DNA of 64,000 nt from Amycolatopsis sp. 195334CR (GTDB taxonomy: Bacteria; Actinomycetota; Actinomycetes; Mycobacteriales; Pseudonocardiaceae): contig NZ_JAFJMJ010000002.1 of NCBI RefSeq assembly GCF_017309385.1, positions 2,294,001-2,358,000 of the forward strand, given 5' to 3'. The position numbers and the translations under genes are program-made. Of this stretch, positions 24,803 through 32,239 are shown piece by piece (the stretch's first letter is position 1; every line of letters starts with the position of its first letter). Under the pieces are notes generated by a model. It was not told where the DNA came from. It saw nothing but the letters and a program-made list of their open reading frames with translations, and ran no database searches.

Positions 24803-27800
24803 TCAGCGTCCTCCGGGTTCGGTCACCGCGCGGTGGAGGGTGGTCAGGAAGTGGGTCAGGCGCCGCTCGATGCCGTCGGGGGTGAACAGGGTGGTGTTGT
24901 GTTCGAGCCAGCCGGCGAGGCCGCCGGGGGTTTCGTAGCAGCGGAGGTGGAGTTCGTAGCGGCAGGTGCCGCGGTCGAGGGCGAGCGGGGTGGTGGTGAG
25001 GCCGGTGAGGTCGTCGGCGGGGCTGGGGAGGTTCTGCATGCCGAACATGACCTGGCAGCGGGGCTGGCCGAGGGCTTCGTAGGGGGTGTGCTGGTGTTCC
25101 CAGGCGTCGAGCACGGTGTCGCGGACGCGGGTGAGCAGGGTGCGGAAGGCAGGGCGGCCGGTGAGGTCGGCGGGGAGGGCCAGGAGGTTGGCGTAGGGGC
25201 CGGCGTTGTGCTCGGTGGCGGGATCGGGGCGGTTGCTGACCGGGACGGCGATGCGGAAGCGCTCCTGGCCGGTTTGCTCGTGGAGCCAGCGCTGGGTGGC
25301 GGCGAGCAGGACCATGAACTCGGTGGTGCCGGTGTCGGCGGCGAGTTCCCGGATGGCGGCGGTGGTGGCGGGTTCGAGGTCGAAGTAGCGGGTGGCGCCG
25401 TCCAGTGGGGTGGGGCTGGGATCGCGTGTGGCGTCGTCGGGCGCGGCTTCCACGGAGTCGCGGGTGGCGTCGGCGAGCGAGGTGGGGCTGGTGGGCGAGG
25501 TGGCGCCGGTGAGTGGGACGGGGCCGATGGCGTCGTCGGGTGAGGTTGGGCCGGTGGGCGCGGCGGCTTCCGCGGAGCCGCGGGGGTGGTCGGTGGGGAG
25601 GTCGAGCACGGCCGGAACGTGCGCGAGCCTCGCGGTCCAGTAGTCCACATCGGACTGGCTGGTGGGCGCGCCGCGGTACGGGGTGGCCGGGGGTAGCTGC
25701 GGGGGACGGTCGGTGAGCTGGGCGTTGTAGTACTCGGTGAGGTCGCGCTGCAAGATCGACAGCGTCCACCCGTCGGCGGCGATGTGGTGGGCGGTCAGCG
25801 CGAACAGGTGCCGGTCGGCGCCGCAGCGGATGAGGGTGGCGCGGATCGGGGGGCCGTTCTCCAGGTCGAATGGGGTGCGGAGTTCGGTTTCGGCCAGTGC
25901 GGTGGCTTCGGCTTCGTCACGGGCTTCGCGGCGGAGTACCCGGATGAGCACGTTGGGTTCGACGTGGGCGCGGTCGGTGAAGCGGGTCCGGAGGATTTCG
26001 TGCCGGGCGACGGTGGCGTCGACGGCGCGGACGAGCGCGGTTTCGTCGAGCGGCCCGTCGAACATCGCGGCGAATCCGACGTGGTAGGCGGCGGTGCCGG
26101 GGTGCTCGCGGCTGTGGTCGAGGATGGCGCGCTGGGTCAGCGTGAGTTCCCCGGCGGGCCCACTGGCACTGGCGGCCACCTCGATACCGGTCTGGTTGTC
26201 GAGCCACGCGGCGAGTCCGGTGACGGTCGGGGTGTCGAGCACGGTCCGCAACGGCAGCGAGACGCCGAACCTGCGACGGATGCGGGCCGCGAGCTGTGCG
26301 GCCAGCAGGGAATGACCGCCGCGGGCGAAGAAGTCGTCACCACCGCCCGCCCCGAGCAGTTCGTCGAACAGCGATGCGAGCACCGCTTCGGTCGGCGTCC
26401 GGGCCTCGTGGCTCGGTACGACCGGGGCGTCCAGGGCGGCGAGGGCTTTCTTGTCGACCTTGTTGTTCGCGGTGCGCGGGAGTGCGGCGAGCGCCTGGAT
26501 CCAGGACGGGACCTGGTATTCGGGCAGCACCCCGCGCAACGCATCACGCAGGGCGTCACCGTCGAGCGTGGCCGGGGTGACGTAGGCAGCCAGGTGCACC
26601 GGATTTCCGGTGGCCACGACGGCGGCTTCCCCGACCCCGGGCAGCCCGCGCAGCACGTTCTCCACGCCCGCCGGTTCGACGCGGTTGCCGCGGATCTTGA
26701 CCTGGTCGTCCAGCCGCCCCAGGAAGCGCAGCGAACCGTCGCCGTCCCAGCGGGCGAGGTCGCCGGTGCGGTAGGCCCGGGCGCCGGGCACCCCGGCGAA
26801 CGGATCGGGCACGAACCGCTCGGCCGTCAGGTTCGGCCGGTGGTGGTAGCCCTGGGCGAGGCGGCTCCCGCCGATCCACACCTCCCCCGGAACCCCCAGT
26901 GGCGCGAGGTCCCCGTGCCGGTCGACGATCCACAGCCGGGCACCCGCGACGGGCAGCCCCAACGGCGCCGGTCCCTCGGTGCCCTCGACGATCGCGTGGG
27001 CCGTGGTGGTCATGGTGGCTTCGGTGGGCCCGTACTGGTTGACCACCAGCGGGCGCCCGCCGAAGACCTCGCGGGTGCGGGCGCGGTCGGCGAGGTCGAG
27101 CGCCTCACCGGCGGTGAGCACGAGCCGCAGGTGCTGCCCGTGCCCGGTTCCGGCGGCGGCGAGCAGGGCCCGCAGGAGCGTGGGCACGACGCTGAGCAGG
27201 CAGGTGACCTTTTCGCGGTCGATCAGGTCGAGGATGGCCTCGGGGTCGGCCGCGTGCTCGTGGTCGAGCAGGACCACGCGGGCGCCGGTGGTCAGCGGCC
27301 CGAACAGGTCGCGGATGGCGGCGTCGAACGGCAGCGACGCCAGCTGGAGCACGGTGTCGCCGGGGCCGAGGCCGAACCGGGTGCCGAGGTAGTCGGCGAG
27401 GTACTCGGCCGCCGCGGCGTGCGGGGTCCGCACGCCTTTGGGACGGCCGGTGGAGCCGGAGGTGTAGACGAGGTACGCCAGGTCGTCCGGGTCGATCTCG
27501 ACCAGGGGTGGTTCGGCGTTGTCGGCGTAGATCAGCTCGTCGACGACCAGCGCGGCGCCGCTGTCTTCGACCAGATCCCGCCGCCGCGTTTCCGGGTGGT
27601 GCGGGTCGAGCGCGAGATACGCGCACCCGGCACGCCAGGTCCCGAGGATCGCGACGGCCTGGTCGGGCCCGCGTTCCAGCGACAGCGCGATCAGCTTCCC
27701 CCGCGCACCGACGGAGAGCAGGTGGTGCGCGAACCGGTTGGCGCGTTCGTCGAGCTGCCGGTAGGTCAGGCCGGGGACCGCCGGGGCGTCCGGTGTGCGT

Positions 27801-30800
27801 GCGGCCTGGGCGGTGAACAACTCCGGGAGCGTACGACGCGGCCCGGCCGGTACCTCCGGGGTGAGCGCGGCGCGTTCGGCGGCGGTGAGCACGGGAAGAT
27901 CGGCCAGCGGGACGTCGGGGTCGGCGAGCGCGCCCCCGAGCACCGTGTGCAGGTGCCCGATGAGGCGTTCGATCCGCCCGGCCTCGAACAGCCCGGTGCG
28001 GTAGACGAGCCAGCCGCCGGTCGCGTCCTCTTCGAAGAGCAGGTTGAGGTCGGCCTTGGTGTGCTCGGGGTGGAACGGTTCGGGTTCGAGCACCACGTCG
28101 TCGGCGAAGTCGGTGGTGCTCGCCACGGACGGGTCGAGGGTGACGCTGTACCGGGTCAGTGCGGGACCGTCGAGGCCGAGTTCGCCGACGAGCCGGTCGA
28201 ACGGCAGCGTGCGGTGTTCGTAGGCGGCGAGCACGGCGTCGCGGACGCGGTGCAGCAGTTCGCGGTAGGTGCCGGTGGTGTCGAGCCGCAGCACGACGGT
28301 GTTGAGCAGCAACCCGACGACGTCCTCGAGTTCGGGACGGGCGCGGTCGGTGACCGGCATGGTCAGCACGAGGTCGTCCTGGCCGGTGTACCGGCTGAGC
28401 AGCGCGGCGTATCCGGCGAGCAGGCCCATGAACGGCGTCGCGCCCTCCGCCGCGGCGAGCGCCGCGAGCGGGCCGGTGATCGCGGCGGGCACAGTGAAGT
28501 GGCGGGCGGCCCCGGCCGAGCCCGGCTCGCGTGGCCCGTCCGCGGGCAGGTCCGGTGCCGGGGGCAGGTCGGCCAGCCGCGTGCGCCAGTAGTCGAGGGC
28601 GGCGCTGTGGTCGAGTTCGTGCTGCCAGGCCGCGTAGTCGGCCGCGCCAAGGCGCCGCTCGGGCAGTGCGTGGCCGGCGTAGGCGGCCCGCAGGTCGTCG
28701 AGCAGCACCCCGATCGACGATCCGTCCACAATGGAGTGGTGGAAGACCAGGGCGAGCACGTGCTCGCTCGCGTCGACGGTGATGAGGGTGGCCCGGGCGA
28801 GCGGGCCGGTGGCCAGGTCGAAGCGGAACGCGGCCTCGGCCTTGAGGATCGCCTCGACCTCCTTCGGTGAGGACGCGGTGGTGGTGCGGACCGGGATCGG
28901 GGTGTCGGCCAGCGCGCGGATGGGGCGCCCGTCGGTGGCGGGGAACGCCGTGCGCAGGGCTTCGTGCACGGTGAGCGCGCGGATGGCGGTGGTGAGCGCA
29001 TCGACGTCCAGCGGCCCGTGCAGCCGGCAGATCGCCGGGAGGTTGTAGGCCGGGTCGCCGGGGGAGAGCTGGTCGACGAACCACAGCCGCGCTTCGGCCG
29101 CGGACAACCGCGTGCGGTCGGCCGCCGGTTCGACCGCGGGCAGGGCGGGGCCGCTGACTTCGGCGAGGCGGTCGGCCAGGCGCCCGATGGTGGGGGTTTC
29201 GAACAGCAGCCGCAGCGGCACCGGTACGCCGAGGGTTTCGCGGATGCGGCCGATCATCTGCACCGCGAGCAGGGAATGCCCGCCCAGCGCGAAGAAGTCG
29301 TCCTCACGGCCGACGCGCTCGACCCCGAGCACCTCGCGCCAAATCTCGGCGAGCTGCCGTTCCACCGGGGTGGCCGGTTCCACATAGGACACCGCCACGG
29401 CGTGGCCGGTGGGTGCGGGCAGCTTGCCGCGGTCGACCTTGCCGCTGGAGGTCTGCGGCAGCCGGTCGAGCTGGGTGTAGGAGGCGGGGACCAGGTACGC
29501 GGGCAGCCTGGCCGCGAGCCAGTCCCGCAGCACCCGGGGTTCGACCGGGTGCCCGAGCAGGTAGGCGGCGAGCTGGTCGCCGTGCACCACGACCACGGCC
29601 TGGTCGACCGCGTCGTGTTCGGCCAGTACCGCCTCGACCTCGCCGAGTTCGATGCGGTGGCCCCGGAGCTTGACCTGGTGGTCGATGCGGCCGAGGCATT
29701 CGAGCTGGCCGTCCGGCAGCCACCGTGCGCGATCACCCGAGCGGTACAGCCGGGCGCCGCCGAAAGGATCGGGCACGAAGCTCTCGGCGGTCCGGTCGGG
29801 ACGGCCCAGATAACCGCGGGCCAGTTGCGCCCCGCCGATGCACAGTTCACCCGGCACGCCGATGGGCTGCGGATTCAGGTTCTCGTCGAGCACGTAGCAC
29901 GGGCTGTTGGCGATCGGGTGCCCGATGGGCACGGCGGACTCGCCGAGGTGGGTGTCGCCCGCGGTGACCAGCACCGTGGTTTCGGTGGGGCCGTAGGCGT
30001 TGAGCAGCTTCGCGTCGGTGGCGGTCAGGAACGCGTCACGCAGCTCGGGCGGCATCGGCTCCCCGGCGCTTTCCACCAGTTCCAGTGAAGCGAGCGAACC
30101 GCCTTCCGCGGCGACGAGCGCGGCGAGCATGGTCGGCACGAAGTGCGCGCGGGTCACCCCGTGCTCGGCGATCAGGCGCCGCAGGTAGGCCGGGTCGCGG
30201 TGCCCGCCGGGCTCGGCGACGATCAGCCGCGCGCCGGCGTGCAGCGCGGTGAACAGCTCGGTCACCGACACGTCGAAGGTGACCGTGGTCTTGAACAGCA
30301 CCGCGTCCCGCGGCGCCGGGCCGTGGGTGTCGAGCTGCCAGCGGATCTGGTTGTGGGCGGCGCGATGGCTGATCATCACGCCCTTGGGCCTGCCGGTGGA
30401 GCCGGAGGTGTAGAAGACGTAGGCGAGGTCGTCGGGATCGGTGTGCACCTCGGGCGGACCGTCGGGCGCGTCGGGGACCTCGTCCATCACCACCGTGGCG
30501 CAGGTGGTGACACGCGGTGCGAGCACCGCGTCGGTGACCACCAGTGCCGCGCCCGCGTCTTCGAGCACGGCGGCGCTGCGCGCGTCGGGGTTGTCGGGGT
30601 CCAGTGGCAGGCAGGGCGCCCCGGCCCGCAGCACGCCCAGCAGCGCGACCACCAGCTCGGCGGAGCGTTCGAGCAGTACGCCGACCGGGCGGTCGGGCAC
30701 CGCGCCGAGGCGGACCAGGTGGTGCGCCAGCCGGTTCGCGCGGCGGTCCAGCTCGGCGAAGGTGACCTGCTCGGCGCCGTCCACCAGCGCGATCGCCGCA

Positions 30801-32239
30801 CCGTCCACACCGGACAGATCGCCGAGGTTGGGCGGGTGGCCGTAGTCGGCCGCCCAGCCCGGCCACCGCTGGGTGACCAGTTCGAGCTCCGCCGCGTCCA
30901 TCAGCGGCAGTTCACCGATCGGCCGGGCCGGATCGGCCACGGCGGCCCGGGTCAGCGTGGTCAGGTGCCCGAGCAGCCGGCGCGCGGTCGCCTCGTCCCA
31001 CCGGCCGCTGTCGTACTCCAGCTCCAGTTCCAGCCGCCCGTTGTCCTCGCCGGCCTCCAGCGTCAGCTCGAACTTGGCGGCCCCGGTCCCGGCGCGCGGC
31101 ACGTAGGTCATCAGCACGTCACCCAGGCGCAGCGGTTCGCGGTCCACGGTGATCCAGTTGAGCAGCACCTGGAACACCGGGGTGGCGGCGAGATCGCGGT
31201 CCAGCGGCAGCTCGCCGACCACCGTCTCGAACGGCACGTCCTGGCGGGAGAACCCGTCCGAGGCGGTGGTCCGGACCTGGCCGAGCAACTCGGCGAAGGT
31301 GGTGCGGCCGTCCATGGTGGACCGCAGGGCGACGGTGTTGACGAACAGCCCGATCAGCGGTTCGACCTCGGGGGTGGTGCGCCCGGCCACCGAGGTGCCG
31401 ACCACGATGTCGGACTGGCCGCTGTAGCGGTGCAGCAGGGTCTGGAAGCAGGCCAGCAACACCATGAACGAGGTGGCGCCGCTGCGCCGGGCCAGCGCGT
31501 GCAGCCCGGCGGTGAGTTCGGTGTCGAGATGCGTGCGGACCAGCCCGGCGCGCCCGTTGCCCGCCTGGGCGCGGTCGGCGGGCAGGTCCAGGCGCGCGGA
31601 AGCGTCGGCGAGCTGCCCGGTCCAGTACGCCAGCTGGTCGCGGTGGTCGCGTTCTCGTTGCCACGCGGCGAAATCCGCGTACTGGATGGCCAGTGGCGCG
31701 GGGTCGGGCAGGCCCGCGTACCCGTCGGCGAGTTCACGCAGGAGCACGTCGATCGACGACGCGTCGAAGGCGATGTGGTGCAGGGTGAGCACGAGGTGGT
31801 GGCAGGTGTCGGAGGCCCGCAGCAGCAGTGCCCGCCACACCGGCCCGCGCCGCAGGTCGAACGGGCGCGCGAACTCCGCCATCACCTGCGCGTCGAGGTC
31901 CTCGCCCTGGTCGGCGTGCCGCAGTTCCAGCGACCGGGTGCCGACGACCTGGTACTCCTCGGCACCACGCCGTTCGTAGACGGTGCGCAGGATCTCGTGC
32001 CGCCGCTCGACCCGGCGCAGCGCGCCTTCGAGCCGCCCGGCGTCGAGCGGGCCGTCCAGGCGGAAGGTGAACACCACGTGGTAGGTCGCCGCGCCGGGAC
32101 GCAGTTCTTCCAGGAAGAGCATGCGTTCCTGCGCCGGCGACGCCCGCCGCGGCCCCTCACCACGCTGGATCCGGCGAACGGACTTGGCCCGCGCGAGCCG
32201 CTTCTCCAGCAGGGCCTGGAGCCGGGCGTCTGTGCTCAT
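24803..32239 (-). CDS. Non-ribosomal peptide synthetase, C-A-T-C-A-T-C
   Basis: A 2478-aa NRPS. Approximate domains: C1 20-455 (HHIAFDA), A1 470-940 (YTSGSTGRPKG near 610), T1 955-1020 (GGHSLL), C2 1035-1455 (HHSIVDG), A2 1470-1930, T2 1945-2010 (GGHSLL), C3 2030-2478 (HHIAADG). There is no epimerase or thioesterase. By-eye specificity residues for A1 read roughly D-V-T-H-E-A-A-V-L-K and for A2 D-A-R-S-L-A-Q-M-T-K; neither matches a code I can name. The final C domain either waits for another carrier-bound amine or releases the chain by condensation. C3 holds a Pro/Thr/Ala-rich repeat insertion. The ATG overlaps the preceding NRPS stop (ATGA). It probably acts last in the lipopeptide line. 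Confidence 0.92.
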   Translation of the reverse strand: MSTDARLQALLEKRLARAKSVRRIQRGEGPRRASPAQERMLFLEELRPGAATYHVVFTFRLDGPLDAGRLEGALRRVERRHEILRTVYERRGAEEYQVVGTRSLELRHADQGEDLDAQVMAEFARPFDLRRGPVWRALLLRASDTCHHLVLTLHHIAFDASSIDVLLRELADGYAGLPDPAPLAIQYADFAAWQRERDHRDQLAYWTGQLADASARLDLPADRAQAGNGRAGLVRTHLDTELTAGLHALARRSGATSFMVLLACFQTLLHRYSGQSDIVVGTSVAGRTTPEVEPLIGLFVNTVALRSTMDGRTTFAELLGQVRTTASDGFSRQDVPFETVVGELPLDRDLAATPVFQVLLNWITVDREPLRLGDVLMTYVPRAGTGAAKFELTLEAGEDNGRLELELEYDSGRWDEATARRLLGHLTTLTRAAVADPARPIGELPLMDAAELELVTQRWPGWAADYGHPPNLGDLSGVDGAAIALVDGAEQVTFAELDRRANRLAHHLVRLGAVPDRPVGVLLERSAELVVALLGVLRAGAPCLPLDPDNPDARSAAVLEDAGAALVVTDAVLAPRVTTCATVVMDEVPDAPDGPPEVHTDPDDLAYVFYTSGSTGRPKGVMISHRAAHNQIRWQLDTHGPAPRDAVLFKTTVTFDVSVTELFTALHAGARLIVAEPGGHRDPAYLRRLIAEHGVTRAHFVPTMLAALVAAEGGSLASLELVESAGEPMPPELRDAFLTATDAKLLNAYGPTETTVLVTAGDTHLGESAVPIGHPIANSPCYVLDENLNPQPIGVPGELCIGGAQLARGYLGRPDRTAESFVPDPFGGARLYRSGDRARWLPDGQLECLGRIDHQVKLRGHRIELGEVEAVLAEHDAVDQAVVVVHGDQLAAYLLGHPVEPRVLRDWLAARLPAYLVPASYTQLDRLPQTSSGKVDRGKLPAPTGHAVAVSYVEPATPVERQLAEIWREVLGVERVGREDDFFALGGHSLLAVQMIGRIRETLGVPVPLRLLFETPTIGRLADRLAEVSGPALPAVEPAADRTRLSAAEARLWFVDQLSPGDPAYNLPAICRLHGPLDVDALTTAIRALTVHEALRTAFPATDGRPIRALADTPIPVRTTTASSPKEVEAILKAEAAFRFDLATGPLARATLITVDASEHVLALVFHHSIVDGSSIGVLLDDLRAAYAGHALPERRLGAADYAAWQHELDHSAALDYWRTRLADLPPAPDLPADGPREPGSAGAARHFTVPAAITGPLAALAAAEGATPFMGLLAGYAALLSRYTGQDDLVLTMPVTDRARPELEDVVGLLLNTVVLRLDTTGTYRELLHRVRDAVLAAYEHRTLPFDRLVGELGLDGPALTRYSVTLDPSVASTTDFADDVVLEPEPFHPEHTKADLNLLFEEDATGGWLVYRTGLFEAGRIERLIGHLHTVLGGALADPDVPLADLPVLTAAERAALTPEVPAGPRRTLPELFTAQAARTPDAPAVPGLTYRQLDERANRFAHHLLSVGARGKLIALSLERGPDQAVAILGTWRAGCAYLALDPHHPETRRRDLVEDSGAALVVDELIYADNAEPPLVEIDPDDLAYLVYTSGSTGRPKGVRTPHAAAAEYLADYLGTRFGLGPGDTVLQLASLPFDAAIRDLFGPLTTGARVVLLDHEHAADPEAILDLIDREKVTCLLSVVPTLLRALLAAAGTGHGQHLRLVLTAGEALDLADRARTREVFGGRPLVVNQYGPTEATMTTTAHAIVEGTEGPAPLGLPVAGARLWIVDRHGDLAPLGVPGEVWIGGSRLAQGYHHRPNLTAERFVPDPFAGVPGARAYRTGDLARWDGDGSLRFLGRLDDQVKIRGNRVEPAGVENVLRGLPGVGEAAVVATGNPVHLAAYVTPATLDGDALRDALRGVLPEYQVPSWIQALAALPRTANNKVDKKALAALDAPVVPSHEARTPTEAVLASLFDELLGAGGGDDFFARGGHSLLAAQLAARIRRRFGVSLPLRTVLDTPTVTGLAAWLDNQTGIEVAASASGPAGELTLTQRAILDHSREHPGTAAYHVGFAAMFDGPLDETALVRAVDATVARHEILRTRFTDRAHVEPNVLIRVLRREARDEAEATALAETELRTPFDLENGPPIRATLIRCGADRHLFALTAHHIAADGWTLSILQRDLTEYYNAQLTDRPPQLPPATPYRGAPTSQSDVDYWTARLAHVPAVLDLPTDHPRGSAEAAAPTGPTSPDDAIGPVPLTGATSPTSPTSLADATRDSVEAAPDDATRDPSPTPLDGATRYFDLEPATTAAIRELAADTGTTEFMVLLAATQRWLHEQTGQERFRIAVPVSNRPDPATEHNAGPYANLLALPADLTGRPAFRTLLTRVRDTVLDAWEHQHTPYEALGQPRCQVMFGMQNLPSPADDLTGLTTTPLALDRGTCRYELHLRCYETPGGLAGWLEHNTTLFTPDGIERRLTHFLTTLHRAVTEPGGR
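25392..25590 (-). repeat. Repeat-rich insertion inside C3 of the NRPS
   Basis: About 65 codons here encode a Pro/Thr/Ser/Ala/Asp-rich stretch with repeated ATRD/ATRY and TSPTSP units between the two lobes of the condensation domain. DNA repeats are visible, for example GGCGTCGTCGGG at 25430-25441 and again at 25529-25540, and CGGCTTCC-CGGAG-CGCGGG units near 25444 and 25564. It looks like an in-frame repeat expansion that keeps the reading frame. Confidence 0.6.

Noticed and set aside
25784..28870. 1028-codon frame on the + strand opposite the large NRPS
   Set aside because: Low-complexity composition and no motifs; it overlaps fully conserved NRPS domains on the - strand.
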